Assembly: GCA_036402075.1 (NCBI GenBank)
Contig: DASWTP010000007.1
Location: forward strand, 1-64,000
From: Chryseosolibacter sp036402075
GTDB taxonomy: Bacteria; Bacteroidota; Bacteroidia; Cytophagales; Cyclobacteriaceae
Direction: 5' to 3'
DNA length: 64,000 bases
The notes under the pieces are model-generated. The model worked only from the letters and a program-made list of their open reading frames with translations. It searched no databases and was not told the origin of the DNA. The translations under genes and the position numbers were made by a program. Shown one piece after another: positions 43,887 through 52,838 of this stretch (the first letter of the stretch is position 1; each line of letters begins with the position of its first letter).

Positions 43887-45155
43887 CTAATACAACGGAA
43901 ACTTCTCAACAAAGCGATTTACTTTTCGCTTCACGGCTTTCAGGTGTTTATCGTCTTCTGGTTTTTGAAGGGCTTCATCGATCAGTTCCACAACTTTGAC
44001 AACATCTTTTTCCATCATGCCTCGCGTGGTGATGGCTGGCGTACCGATACGCATTCCCGAGGTTACCATCGGTGACTGGGTATCAAACGGAACCATATTT
44101 TTATTGATGGTGATATCGGCTTTGATCAGCGATTCTTCAGCCTGCTTTCCGGTCAGGTTTTTCGAACGAAGGTCAATCAGCATCAGGTGATTGTCGGTTC
44201 CCCCTGAAATAATTTTATATCCCCTCGTTACAAACGCATCCGCCATGGCTTTAGCGTTCTTCGCTACCTGCACAATATACTCCAGGTATTCATCCGAAAG
44301 TGCCTCCTGGAATGCGATTGCCTTGGCAGCGATCACGTGTTCAAGCGGTCCTCCCTGTGTTCCGGGGAAAACGCCCGAGTCGAGAATGGATCCCATCTTC
44401 CTGATCTCGCCTTTAGGGGTCTTAATCCCTAGCGGGTTATCCACGTTCTTTCCAACCATGATCATTCCTCCTCGGGGACCGCGTAGAGTCTTGTGCGTAG
44501 TTGTTGTTACCACGTGGCAGTGCTCCATCGGGTCGTTCAACAATCCTCGTGCAATAAGCCCGGCCGGATGAGAAATATCTGCCAGCAAAATTGCCCCAAC
44601 ACTATCTGCGGCCTTGCGCAGTTTTTCATAATCCCAGTCGCGGCTGTAAGCAGACGCTCCGCAGATGATCATCTTTGGCTTCTCGCGTTGAGCCGTTTCA
44701 ATAACTTTATCGAAATCAATCTTGCCGGTTTCCTTTTCCACACCATAAAACACCGGCTGATACAATTTGCCCGAAAAATTTACAGGCGATCCGTGCGTAA
44801 GATGTCCGCCATGCGAAAGATCGAAACCGAGAATCTTGTCGCCAGGCTTCAGGCACGCCAGCATCACAGCGGCATTGGCTTGTGCGCCCGAGTGGGGCTG
44901 CACGTTAGCCCATTCCGCTCCAAACAGTTCTTTCGCCCGGTCAATTGCCAGTTGTTCAATCTCATCTACCACCTCGCACCCGCCATAGTAGCGCTTGCCG
45001 GGAAGTCCTTCAGCATATTTGTTTGTGAGCACAGTGCCCATGGCTTTGATTACTTGTTCAGACGTAAAGTTTTCTGAGGCAATCAGCTCAATACCGTTTT
45101 GCTGACGTTCTTTTTCTTTTTGAATGAGATCAAAAATGGCTTTGTCCTTTTTCAT
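43887..45155 (-). CDS. glyA: Serine hydroxymethyltransferase
   Basis: Transfers a one-carbon unit between serine and tetrahydrofolate, using pyridoxal phosphate. The 422-residue protein contains ELIASENFTS at the start, the substrate loop YAEGLPGKRYYGG, and the PLP lysine in VVTTTTHKTLRGPRGG (K222). Length is as expected. The frame extends to 45212, but the ATG at 45155 (MKKDKAIFDLIQKE) is the family start. It leads the group glyA-tatC-rpiB. Upstream is a TATTTTTG box, and within its leader a 14-base palindrome. Confidence 0.97.
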   Translation of the reverse strand: MKKDKAIFDLIQKEKERQQNGIELIASENFTSEQVIKAMGTVLTNKYAEGLPGKRYYGGCEVVDEIEQLAIDRAKELFGAEWANVQPHSGAQANAAVMLACLKPGDKILGFDLSHGGHLTHGSPVNFSGKLYQPVFYGVEKETGKIDFDKVIETAQREKPKMIICGASAYSRDWDYEKLRKAADSVGAILLADISHPAGLIARGLLNDPMEHCHVVTTTTHKTLRGPRGGMIMVGKNVDNPLGIKTPKGEIRKMGSILDSGVFPGTQGGPLEHVIAAKAIAFQEALSDEYLEYIVQVAKNAKAMADAFVTRGYKIISGGTDNHLMLIDLRSKNLTGKQAEESLIKADITINKNMVPFDTQSPMVTSGMRIGTPAITTRGMMEKDVVKVVELIDEALQKPEDDKHLKAVKRKVNRFVEKFPLY

Positions 45156-45191
45156 GTGTTTATGTTTCGCTGTTTGAAACCGAATGCGCTG

Positions 45192-45205
45192 CAGCGGATC
45201 CGCTG
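45192..45205. repeat. 14-base perfect palindrome in the glyA leader
   Basis: cagcggatccgctg reads the same on both strands. It lies in the leader between the -7 box and the start codon of glyA. A DNA-binding protein site or an RNA hairpin is possible; chance is not excluded. Confidence 0.4.
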
Positions 45206-45244
45206 TTTGCAATCAGATTTTCATGATGCCTTTTTAAGAAGCGT

Positions 45245-45252
45245 CAAAAATA
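45245..45252 (-). promoter_or_regulatory. Putative -7 box of glyA
   Basis: On the minus strand TATTTTTG, an exact match. The leader to the glyA ATG would be about 85-90 bases. No clear -33 element at 19 bases. Confidence 0.45.
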
Positions 45253-45311
45253 GGAGACTTAATCGCTAAATCCCAAGAGATAAAAAGTTAAAAACAAGAA
45301 ATTGCAGGGCC

Positions 45312-46043
45312 TCACCACGACCCACTACTGCCGCCACCGCTGAAGCCACCTCCACCTCCGGAAAATCCGCCTCCGCCTCCACCCCAGCTGCCGCCTCCGC
45401 TCCGTCCAAAGCCTCCACCATACCACCCACCTCCGTAAAATCCTCCGCCTCGTCCCCCGCGATTACGCAATAAACTCACTACAATAATGATCACCAGTAA
45501 TACGATTGTACTCAGCGCAGACCCTCCGCGGGTTCTCCTTTTCTGCACTGGAACGTGCTCAGCCTGGTATTCCCCCGCTATTGCCTTTGTTATGGCGTTG
45601 ATGGATGCAAGCACTCCGCCTTCATAGTTGTCCTGGCGAAAGTAGGGGGCAAGTTCGTTGCGAATGATTTGGGCGCAGGTCGCATCAGGCAGCGCACCTT
45701 CGAGGCCTTCTCCTACTTCAATCCGAGCCTTTCGGTCGCCAATCGAAATGAACAGCAGGACCCCGTTGTCGGTTTTTTCCTGACCGAGTTTCCACTGCTC
45801 CGCTACCCTGAGCGTGTATTCTTCCATCACTTCTCCCTGCAAAGAAGGCACGATCAGCACTGAGATCTGATTTGATGTTGAATCTTCGTGCGTTTTTAAA
45901 AGTTGTTCGAGCTGAGAAACAAACGGACCTGACAGCACCTTGGCTTCATCGTGAACACGTGTTCCCCAAAGTTCCGGTATAGCCAGCTGGGCATGAGAAA
46001 GAAGGCTCGCAAAAATGAATATGAGTAGGTAAAACTTTTTCAT
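45312..46043 (-). CDS. TPM-domain protein with glycine-rich tail (YgcG-like)
   Basis: A 243-residue protein with a signal peptide (cut near SHAQ), then a TPM domain (about 30-160; VHDEAKVLSGPF, NQISVLIVPSL, NGVLLFISIGDRKARIEVGEGLEG), a membrane helix (about 178-193) and a tail of about 45 residues almost entirely glycine and aromatic or serine. TPM domains occur in photosystem II repair factors and in the DUF of YgcG; a phosphatase activity has been suggested for plants. The role here is unknown. It follows another TPM gene and pdxJ on one strand. Confidence 0.87.
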   Translation of the reverse strand: MKKFYLLIFIFASLLSHAQLAIPELWGTRVHDEAKVLSGPFVSQLEQLLKTHEDSTSNQISVLIVPSLQGEVMEEYTLRVAEQWKLGQEKTDNGVLLFISIGDRKARIEVGEGLEGALPDATCAQIIRNELAPYFRQDNYEGGVLASINAITKAIAGEYQAEHVPVQKRRTRGGSALSTIVLLVIIIVVSLLRNRGGRGGGFYGGGWYGGGFGRSGGGSWGGGGGGFSGGGGGFSGGGSSGSW

Positions 46044-46060
46044 TGGTGGGGTAAAGTGGC

Positions 46061-46723
46061 TTAGTTGATTCGTAGATCGTCACGCAGCTCATTGATGTCA
46101 TCTGCGGTCTTATGAAATCCTTTTTCAAGAAGAATATCTCCGCAACGTTTGATGCCGGCTTCAAGGCCGTCAACCGGTTTTCCGCTCCGGATTCCAGCGA
46201 TCAGATTCGCTACGAGTGTATCCCATTCCCGTTGCTCGACTACTTTGCTAATGCCACGATCGGCCATCACAATTACTTTGTGTTCGAAGAACGAAATAAA
46301 GATCATGATGCCGGTGCGATGCCGGGTGTTAAAAACTTCTTCTTCAAGAAACGCAGCCTCGGCCCCAATACGAGTACATTCATCAAAATGTCGCCTCGTT
46401 ATAAACAGGCGTTTAAATGACTCGGAAACAATAGCAAGCAGAACACCTAACAGTCCGGCCGAGACCACTACAAAAAATATGAATACGGGGTCATAGTAAA
46501 GCGTGTTGCTCGGATCTGCGATAATGTAGCGATCAAGTATGATCATGAATACGAATCCCGCTGCAGCAAAAAGTAGCGCAGCTTTATATAGCGCGATCGT
46601 GTAGTTCCCGCTGCGTTCTACAATAACCGGAACGATTTCACCAGAAATCTTGTCTTCTGCGTCCTTTACGGCATGTTTGATCCGTTGCAGATCGTCCTCA
46701 CTGAATTTATCTTTTAGCTTCAT
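46061..46723 (-). CDS. TPM-domain membrane protein
   Basis: A 220-residue protein: a short soluble part with DAEDKISGEIVPVIVERSGNY, two membrane helices (about 46-66 and 78-100), then the rest of a TPM-like domain (FNTRHRTGIMIFISFFEHKVIVMADRGI). It differs from the next gene by having the helices inserted in the domain and no glycine tail. It sits 17 bases before that gene and 27 bases after pdxJ, all on the minus strand; the two TPM proteins may interact. Function unknown. Confidence 0.82.
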   Translation of the reverse strand: MKLKDKFSEDDLQRIKHAVKDAEDKISGEIVPVIVERSGNYTIALYKAALLFAAAGFVFMIILDRYIIADPSNTLYYDPVFIFFVVVSAGLLGVLLAIVSESFKRLFITRRHFDECTRIGAEAAFLEEEVFNTRHRTGIMIFISFFEHKVIVMADRGISKVVEQREWDTLVANLIAGIRSGKPVDGLEAGIKRCGDILLEKGFHKTADDINELRDDLRIN

Positions 46724-46750
46724 GGATGAATAGTCGATATGAAATGGGTT

Positions 46751-47464
46751 TTAGCGCAATTGTCTCAAATAAAGCTGGATTGTGTTCTCAAGACCGAAAT
46801 ACAATGCATCAGAGACTAAGGCATGGCCGATCGAAACCTCATCTAAGTGCTCAATTTGGTCTTTGAGATACCTAAGATTCTTAAGGTCCAAATCGTGGCC
46901 TGCATTTATTCCCAAGCCAACTTCGTGTGCAACTCTGGCGCTTTCAATATACGGCTTGATCGCTACCTCCTTATTCACGTGAAATTCCCGTGCATAGGGT
47001 TCCGTGTAAAGCTCGATCCGATGGGCGCCAACCTTCGCGGCACCTTCCACCATTCTTGGGGCCGGATCTACAAAAATCGAAACCCTGACACCCAGGTCTT
47101 TGATTTCGGCAACGATGTCTTTCAGCAGCAGTTCATTCCGAATTGTGTCCCACCCCGCGTTTGAAGTAATGGCATCGGGAGCATCGGGCACTAGCGTAGC
47201 TTGAGCTGGCCGCGTCTCACGAATGATTTTCAAATAACGGTCATCCGGATATCCCTCAATGTTAAATTCGGTAGTAACTACCTTCTTGAGATCAATTACG
47301 TCAGTGTACCGGATGTGGCGTTCGTCCGGACGAGGATGAACGGTGATCCCCTGCGCACCGAAACGTTCGCAATCCAGGGCCACCTTAATTACATCCGGAT
47401 TATTCCCTCCACGGGCGTTTCGAAGCGTGGCTATTTTATTAATATTGACACTAAGTCTGGTCAC
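46751..47464 (-). CDS. pdxJ: Pyridoxine 5'-phosphate synthase
   Basis: Closes the pyridine ring of vitamin B6 from 1-deoxyxylulose 5-phosphate and aminoacetone phosphate. The 237-residue TIM barrel begins SVNINKIATLRNARGG and shows GITVHPRPDERHI, FNIEGYP, LVPDAPDAITSNAGWD, IELYTEPYA and the late GLGINAGHDLDLKNL and SIGHALVSDAL, all PdxJ hallmarks. The start is GTG. pdxJ leads the TPM genes and is divergent from yqeY; glyA in this window is a PLP user, but not in the same transcript. Confidence 0.96.
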   Translation of the reverse strand: MTRLSVNINKIATLRNARGGNNPDVIKVALDCERFGAQGITVHPRPDERHIRYTDVIDLKKVVTTEFNIEGYPDDRYLKIIRETRPAQATLVPDAPDAITSNAGWDTIRNELLLKDIVAEIKDLGVRVSIFVDPAPRMVEGAAKVGAHRIELYTEPYAREFHVNKEVAIKPYIESARVAHEVGLGINAGHDLDLKNLRYLKDQIEHLDEVSIGHALVSDALYFGLENTIQLYLRQLR

Positions 47465-47527
47465 TGTTTGTTCTTGTTAAATCGGTTCCCTTATTTTCGT
47501 CCGAAATTACAACAACGTCAACAATAT

Positions 47528-47980
47528 ATGAGTCTCAAGCAACAAATTGATGGTGACATCAAGAAAGCCATGCTCTCAAAAAACAAGGAAGAACTCGAGG
47601 CATTGCGTAGCATCAAATCAATGATTTTACTTGCCGAAACTGAAAAAGCCGGCAGTGATGAGCTGTCGTCAGACACCGAAAACAAGTTGTTGATGAAAGC
47701 AGCCAAGCAAAGGAAGGAATCGGCCGACATTTTTGTGCAGCAGAATCGGAAAGATCTTGCCGACAAGGAGTTGTTTCAATACGAGGTTATTAGCCGATAC
47801 CTGCCAAAGCAACTTTCTGAAGATCAAATAAAAGAGGCGCTGAAAGCAATCATTACGGAAGTTGGCGCGAAAGGCCCGCAAGACATGGGCAAGGTGATGG
47901 GTGTGGCCACAAAAAAATTAGCAGGCCAGGCTGAAGGCAAAGTAATTTCCGACCTTGTTAAAAAACTACTTACTGCGTGA
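47528..47980 (+). CDS. GatB/YqeY domain protein
   Basis: A 150-residue helical protein of the YqeY family, related to the tRNA-binding tail of GatB. It shows the typical MSLKQQIDGDIKKAMLSKNKEELEALRSIKSM and the late GKVMGVATKKLAGQAEGKVISDLVKKLL. Its role is not settled; a tRNA link is inferred from the family. The frame runs far upstream to 47201, but the ATG at 47528 is the family start and keeps it apart from pdxJ. The stop overlaps the GTG start of the CvpA gene (GTGA). Confidence 0.93.
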   Translation: MSLKQQIDGDIKKAMLSKNKEELEALRSIKSMILLAETEKAGSDELSSDTENKLLMKAAKQRKESADIFVQQNRKDLADKELFQYEVISRYLPKQLSEDQIKEALKAIITEVGAKGPQDMGKVMGVATKKLAGQAEGKVISDLVKKLLTA

Positions 47981-48474
47981 GTTTCGCTGACATCGCTATT
48001 TGCATTCTGATCCTGGTTGGAGCCTACGCGGGTTATAAAGAGGGTTTTTTGATGGAGCTGTTTTCTTTCCTTGCCCTGCTTCTTGGCGTACTTGGCGGTT
48101 TCAAGCTAATGGGCTGGGCAATGCTTTACCTGGCCGATCATTTCAATGTTGATAAAGAAGTCTTGCCTTACGCTGCGTTCGCGGTTGTTTTCGTTGCGAT
48201 TGTAATCGTGGTGCGGTTGGTTGGTAACATGATTAAACTCTCGCTTGACAAGTCATTCTTGGGGCGAGTCGATCAGGTAGCGGGTGGATTTCTTGGCGTA
48301 TTGAAAACCGCTTTCATCTTGAGTGTTCTCATCTGGCTTATCGATTCACTCCGCTTTACGTTTCCGGAGAAATGGACGGACGATTCCTGGTTATTTCCCA
48401 AAGTCGCAACGTTTGCCCCAACTGTAACTGCCTGGATAGGAGAATGGTTTCCTGTTTTCCGAGATGTGTTTTGA
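47977..48474 (+). CDS. CvpA family membrane protein
   Basis: A 165-residue inner-membrane protein with four hydrophobic helices. The pattern ADIAICILILVGAYAGYKEGFLMELFSFLALLLGVLGGFKLMG is typical for CvpA, named for colicin V production and linked to envelope stress tolerance. GxxxG-type spacing in helix 2 (GVLGGF) is usual. The GTG start overlaps the yqeY stop by four bases, so translation is coupled. Confidence 0.88.
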   Translation: MSFADIAICILILVGAYAGYKEGFLMELFSFLALLLGVLGGFKLMGWAMLYLADHFNVDKEVLPYAAFAVVFVAIVIVVRLVGNMIKLSLDKSFLGRVDQVAGGFLGVLKTAFILSVLIWLIDSLRFTFPEKWTDDSWLFPKVATFAPTVTAWIGEWFPVFRDVF

Positions 48475-48528
48475 ATACACACCAGGGGCACTTTTTTTCT
48501 GATTAATTTTTTCCTTACTTATCCGTAT

Positions 48529-48536
48529 TATTTTTG
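48529..48536 (+). promoter_or_regulatory. Putative -7 box of the alpha/beta-hydrolase gene
   Basis: TATTTTTG, an exact match, ends five bases before the ATG. A transcript from here would be leaderless or nearly so. The -33 region is T-rich (tttt, 18-base spacing) but not a clear TTTG. Confidence 0.4.
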
Positions 48537-48541
48537 CCACC

Positions 48542-49294
48542 ATGGCTATTGCAGTTAAAGAAGAGAATGGTTTCAAGTTTGTCGATGAGGGACAGGGGCC
48601 TGTGCTGTTGCTTTTGCACGGTTTGTTCGGAGCCCTGAGCAATTGGGAGGGCGTTGTTAATCGTTTCTCTAAAAATTTCCGCGTGGTAATTCCCATGCTT
48701 CCAATCTATGAGATGCCGATCAAGGAAGCCGGCCTTGATGGTTTGCGCAAGTTCGTTGAAGACTTTGTTTCCTTTAAGAAACTCGACAACCTGATTATTA
48801 TGGGCAATAGTCTGGGAGGTCACATTGCGTTACTATACACCCTGCAGAATTCTGACAAAGTTAAGAAGCTGATTCTCACCGGAAGTTCCGGCCTCTTTGA
48901 AGATTCGATGGGGGGGTCATATCCAAAACGCGGAAACTATGAGTATATTCGGGAACGGGTGGCTTATACATTTTACGATCCGAACGTTGCCACTAAGGAA
49001 CTCGTGGATGAAGTTTTTGAAACGACAAGAAGCATCCCGAAGTGCATGCGGATCGTTGCCATTGCAAAATCAGCGCAGCGACATAATATGGCGGAAGACA
49101 TACCGAACATCACTGCGCCAACGTTATTGGTGTGGGGCTTAAATGACACAATCACACCACCTATCGTTGCCCACGAATTCAACCGGCTGATTCCGAATTC
49201 TGATTTAAAGTTTATTGACAAGTGTTGCCACGCACCAATGATGGAGCATCCTGAAAAATTCAATGAGCTGGTGGAAGAGTTTTTAGTGAGCTAG
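48542..49294 (+). CDS. Alpha/beta-fold hydrolase
   Basis: A 250-residue cytosolic hydrolase. The oxyanion stretch LLLHGLFGALSNW, the nucleophile elbow GNSLGG (S98), the acid in WGLNDTITP and the histidine of CHAPMMEHPEKF complete the triad. Members of this subgroup cover MhpC/MenH-like ring-cleavage hydrolases and esterases; the substrate cannot be told. It stands between cvpA and the CBS gene, 67 and 26 bases away. Confidence 0.92.
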   Translation: MAIAVKEENGFKFVDEGQGPVLLLLHGLFGALSNWEGVVNRFSKNFRVVIPMLPIYEMPIKEAGLDGLRKFVEDFVSFKKLDNLIIMGNSLGGHIALLYTLQNSDKVKKLILTGSSGLFEDSMGGSYPKRGNYEYIRERVAYTFYDPNVATKELVDEVFETTRSIPKCMRIVAIAKSAQRHNMAEDIPNITAPTLLVWGLNDTITPPIVAHEFNRLIPNSDLKFIDKCCHAPMMEHPEKFNELVEEFLVS

Positions 49295-49320
49295 GTATTC
49301 TTTTATTCAGCTACAGACAT

Positions 49321-49986
49321 ATGATTGCAGAAGATCTTATCAACCACATGATCCCACCCTTAAAGGGAACGGACGATGCACACAAAGCGATTGTGTGGAT
49401 GGAGGAATTTCGCTGCAACTATCTTCCCGTGGTAGACTCGGGGCACCTGCTGGGGTTCATCTCGGAAGAAATAATACTGGAAACAAACGATATTGAAAAG
49501 CAGGTTGGCGACTTCAACCTGGTAGGGCAAACGAGCTTTGTCCACCTTGACACTCATTTCTACGACATATTAAAAATCGCTACCGACAATAAACTTCAGA
49601 TGGTAGCGGTGCTGAACGATGATCAGCAATATCATGGTGTAATTACCGTTCAGGACACACTCACCTCATTCGCTCAGACTGCAGCGGTTCAAATGCCTGG
49701 AGCCATTCTCGTTCTCTGCATGAACTTTATTGACTACTCCTTGTCTGAAATCAGCCGGTTGATCGAAGAAAACCATGCTAAAATCCTGAGCAGTATTATT
49801 AAAGAAGATCCTCTTGATGCGGGAAAAATTCGTCTCACATTAAAGATCAACCAGTCCGACATGTCTCGGATCGTGGCAACGCTGGAACGGTTCGGTTACA
49901 AAGTTATCGGGCGCTACCAGGAACTTAAGCCGGTTGAAAACGAGAAGGAACGCATCGACATGCTCCTTCGCTACCTCGATATTTAA
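49321..49986 (+). CDS. CBS-domain protein
   Basis: A 221-residue soluble protein with a pair of CBS repeats (about 1-125: NYLPVVDSGHLLGFISEEIIL and QMVAVLNDDQQYHGVITVQDTL), followed by a domain of ACT-like character (GAILVLCMNFIDYSLSEISRLIEENHAKILSSI). CBS pairs bind adenosine nucleotides, so it is likely to sense energy state; the target is unknown. It precedes nadK by 100 bases on the same strand. Confidence 0.88.
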   Translation: MIAEDLINHMIPPLKGTDDAHKAIVWMEEFRCNYLPVVDSGHLLGFISEEIILETNDIEKQVGDFNLVGQTSFVHLDTHFYDILKIATDNKLQMVAVLNDDQQYHGVITVQDTLTSFAQTAAVQMPGAILVLCMNFIDYSLSEISRLIEENHAKILSSIIKEDPLDAGKIRLTLKINQSDMSRIVATLERFGYKVIGRYQELKPVENEKERIDMLLRYLDI

Positions 49987-50086
49987 TTCAACTTCGCAAA
50001 ACGCTTTCCCGTCCTGATTTCACTTCGTATATTTAATCTCCGCTTTTTGGGCGGATACGTAAACTTTAAACCGGCCTTCAAAGCGG

Positions 50087-50959
50087 ATGAAAATTGGAAT
50101 TCACGGCAAGGAATTTACCAGACAAACTGCCCCTGTCATTCAGCGTATTTTTGAAAATCTTGCCGGTCAGCAACTTTACATTTCCAAGAAGTTCGAGGCC
50201 TGCTTAAAGGCACCCGTTTTCAAAAAATTTAGCTGGAAAACATATGATCCGGCAACGCTTGGCAAGGACAAGATAGAGTTGTTTTTGAGTATTGGTGGAG
50301 ACGGCACCTTGCTCGAAACCATCTCGCATATTGGAAAACTTGAATTGCCCGTACTCGGGATCAACACCGGAAGACTTGGGTTTCTTGCCACTACTTCAAA
50401 GGACGATATCGAGAATGCTTTGCAATCGGTGTTAAAGGGGAAGTTTGCGCTCGATAAACGTGCGGTGCTCCGACTTGAGTCAAACTCTGAAGTCTTCGGA
50501 AATCTGAATTTCGCTCTAAACGACTTTACCATCGTAAAAAAAGACACCTCCTCAATGATTACTATTCACACCACTATTGACGGAGAGTTTCTGAATTCAT
50601 ATTGGGCTGACGGCATTATTGTGGCAACGCCAACCGGATCCACCGGATATTCACTCAGCTGTGGCGGGCCTCTCATTTTTCCCAGGTCGGGCAATTTTGT
50701 GATAACTCCTGTAAGCCCTCACACGCTGACGGTACGACCCATTATCGTTTCAGACAGTTCTGAGATCACCTTTAGAATAGAGGGCAGAAGCAAAAGATTT
50801 CTGGTATCTCTTGACTCCCGCATAGCCACCATTGACAGTTCTGTAGTATTAACGGTTAAGAAGGCTGATTTTAAGGTGGTTTTAGTGCAGTTGGAGGGTC
50901 AGCATTATTTCAAAACATTGCGGCAAAAGCTGAACTGGGGTTTAGACATCCGTAACTAA
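50087..50959 (+). CDS. nadK: NAD kinase
   Basis: Phosphorylates NAD to NADP. The 290-residue protein has the ATP/NAD kinase motifs SIGGDGTLLETI, GINTGRLGFLAT, the NAD-binding DFTIVKKDTSSMI and the typical PTGSTGYSLSCGGPL. The ending EITFRIEGRSKRFLVSLDSRI is also normal. Length is usual for bacteria. It follows the CBS-domain gene, which fits regulation by nucleotide state, though that link is inference. Confidence 0.96.
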   Translation: MKIGIHGKEFTRQTAPVIQRIFENLAGQQLYISKKFEACLKAPVFKKFSWKTYDPATLGKDKIELFLSIGGDGTLLETISHIGKLELPVLGINTGRLGFLATTSKDDIENALQSVLKGKFALDKRAVLRLESNSEVFGNLNFALNDFTIVKKDTSSMITIHTTIDGEFLNSYWADGIIVATPTGSTGYSLSCGGPLIFPRSGNFVITPVSPHTLTVRPIIVSDSSEITFRIEGRSKRFLVSLDSRIATIDSSVVLTVKKADFKVVLVQLEGQHYFKTLRQKLNWGLDIRN

Positions 50960-51011
50960 TTTTTTGCTACTTTTGTAGTTCACTGATTTATAATGGCTTA
51001 ATCGTGTGGTG

Positions 51012-52067
51012 ATGAGAAGACTTTTTTACCTGACCATGGTGGTCTGCATGCTAATGTCCGTAGAATCGTTCGGACAGATGAATCGCAGGTCTATTAAGAA
51101 GAACAACAGACGTATTTCCAGCTTCAAGGGCAAGAAATACCACTTCGGCAAGGAAAAGGTTTACAATGCCGTTGGTTTCTCATTAAGCGCCCTAAACTAC
51201 TATGGCGATCTCGCACCTAAGCCGTCCCGCTTTAGCACCGATATTTCCTTTACCCGACCTGCACTTGGTTTTACTTTCGCTCATCGTTTCGGACCGCGAT
51301 ATACCCTCCAGGCCGCGTTCATGTATGGTACATTGAGAGGCTCAGACAGTGAATCGGCCAACCAGGAAGATTCGTCCAATGGCGTTTTTCGGTATCAACG
51401 TAATTTGTCGTTCCGAAACCGGATCAAAGAATTATCGATTACGGCACATTTTGACCTCTTTCAAAATCAGGCAACCTATATCAGCCGCGTACGGTGGACG
51501 CCCTACGCATATATTGGATTGGCAGGCTTTCATCATAACCCCCAGGCTCAGGCGCCAGCCACCGACCTTAACGGCAATCCACTGCCAGAAGCAGGTCAAT
51601 GGGTAGATCTGAAACCCCTTGGTACGGAAGGCCAAAATGGAAGCCTCGCACCAACGGATGTAAACGCTGGTATCAAACCCTATAAATTAATTCAGATCGC
51701 TATACCATTCGGACTTGGCGCTCGTTTCAGAATCAATGAGGTAATGGATTTTTCAGCTGAACTGGGTTTCCGCTATTTATTCACCGACTACATTGACGAT
51801 GTAAGCCAGAACTATGTTGATCTTTCTGTTTTCGATGGAAACGAATTAGCCCGCGCGATGTCGTACAGAACGAATGAGGTAGTACCAGCTTCTTCACTTG
51901 TGTCAACACAAACCCGGACGGGCACATACAATTTGCTACCCGGATATGGCCAGGAGCACCCGGATAACATGCGAGGAAGCAAGGATGATCGTGATGTATT
52001 CATGGTCACAACATTTAAGCTGACATACATTCTAGGCAAAACATTTCACAGAGCTAAATTCAGATGA
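51012..52067 (+). CDS. DUF6089-type outer-membrane beta-barrel protein
   Basis: A 351-residue outer-membrane protein with a signal peptide (cut near ESFGQ). After a basic stretch (MNRRSIKKNNRRISSFKGKK) the mature part is made of alternating strands, for example SLSALNYYGDLAPKPS, PYAYIGLAGFHHNPQAQ and AELGFRYLFTDYIDDVS, which is the DUF6089 motif set. The gene could start at GTG 51006; the ATG fits a signal peptide better. The next gene encodes the same type of protein and overlaps by four bases. Confidence 0.82.
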   Translation: MRRLFYLTMVVCMLMSVESFGQMNRRSIKKNNRRISSFKGKKYHFGKEKVYNAVGFSLSALNYYGDLAPKPSRFSTDISFTRPALGFTFAHRFGPRYTLQAAFMYGTLRGSDSESANQEDSSNGVFRYQRNLSFRNRIKELSITAHFDLFQNQATYISRVRWTPYAYIGLAGFHHNPQAQAPATDLNGNPLPEAGQWVDLKPLGTEGQNGSLAPTDVNAGIKPYKLIQIAIPFGLGARFRINEVMDFSAELGFRYLFTDYIDDVSQNYVDLSVFDGNELARAMSYRTNEVVPASSLVSTQTRTGTYNLLPGYGQEHPDNMRGSKDDRDVFMVTTFKLTYILGKTFHRAKFR

Positions 52068-52753
52068 TGATTTTCAGGAAAGCACTTTGTATTACCCTAC
52101 TATGCTTTCTGGCGTTAACCGTTTCTGCACAGCGATCCGAAGTTGGTTTCGGAATTGGAACGTTCAACTACACGGGTGATCTTGCCCGTGGCTACAACTT
52201 CTTGAATTCTCGTCCGGCAGGCACGGTGTTCTATCGGTCGAACGTGAGCAATGTTGTGAGCTTGCGGGCAGCGGTCACTGCGGGAAAGATGGCTGCCAGC
52301 GACAGCCGTCCGATCGATCCCTTCGCTGCGCAGCGCAAAGCCAGCTTCAACATTTTCGTCTTTGAAGTCTCAACAGCTTTTGAATATCACTTTCTGAACT
52401 GGCGCGAGACGAAACGTTTTGTTCGGTTTTCACCTTACATGTTCGGAGGCCTGGCGTTATTTGGAATGTCCGGAAACAATGCGACTAAGCCGGAAGAATA
52501 CAGCAACGTACAAGGCGCCATCCCGTTTGGCGCGGGCCTGAAGTACGTGATCAATCCAAAGTGGTACGTTGGCCTTGAGTTTGGAGCGCGAAAAACTTTC
52601 TTCGATTATCTGGATAACGTCTCGCTAGGGCGCGAAAACAACAAGAATTACAAGTACGGCAACCCGTTCGATAATGATGCCTATTACTTTTTGGGTCTCA
52701 GTATCACACGTACGTTTTACGATATCCCCTGCCCCACCAATCCCTATAAGTAA
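52064..52753 (+). CDS. DUF6089-type outer-membrane beta-barrel protein
   Basis: A 229-residue exported beta-barrel protein (signal peptide cut at VSAQ). It begins RSEVGFGIGTFNYTGDLARGYN, the family motif of a Y-G-DL strand, and ends in strands with GLEFGARKTFFDYLDNVS. Function unknown; probably in the outer membrane. It starts ATGATG, overlapping the previous stop (ATGA). The pair and the following uppS-bamA group suggest a cluster for envelope building. Confidence 0.82.
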   Translation: MMIFRKALCITLLCFLALTVSAQRSEVGFGIGTFNYTGDLARGYNFLNSRPAGTVFYRSNVSNVVSLRAAVTAGKMAASDSRPIDPFAAQRKASFNIFVFEVSTAFEYHFLNWRETKRFVRFSPYMFGGLALFGMSGNNATKPEEYSNVQGAIPFGAGLKYVINPKWYVGLEFGARKTFFDYLDNVSLGRENNKNYKYGNPFDNDAYYFLGLSITRTFYDIPCPTNPYK

Positions 52754-52823
52754 CTTTAAAACTAAAGCACTCTTTTGGCGTTCGAACTCCCAAAAGAACC
52801 CTTACCTTATCCATTTTTTAACT

Positions 52824-52831
52824 TAATTTTG
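52824..52831 (+). promoter_or_regulatory. Putative -7 box of uppS
   Basis: TAATTTTG, an exact match, seven bases before the GTG start of uppS. The transcript would have a very short leader. No -33 match at 19 bases. Confidence 0.4.
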
Positions 52832-52838
52832 CACCCCC

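Noticed and set aside
44493..45077. 194-codon plus-strand frame opposite glyA
   Set aside because: Antisense shadow of glyA, no motif and no start context.
45312..45440. Glycine-codon repeats that look like a DNA repeat array
   Set aside because: They encode the glycine-rich tail of a TPM protein.
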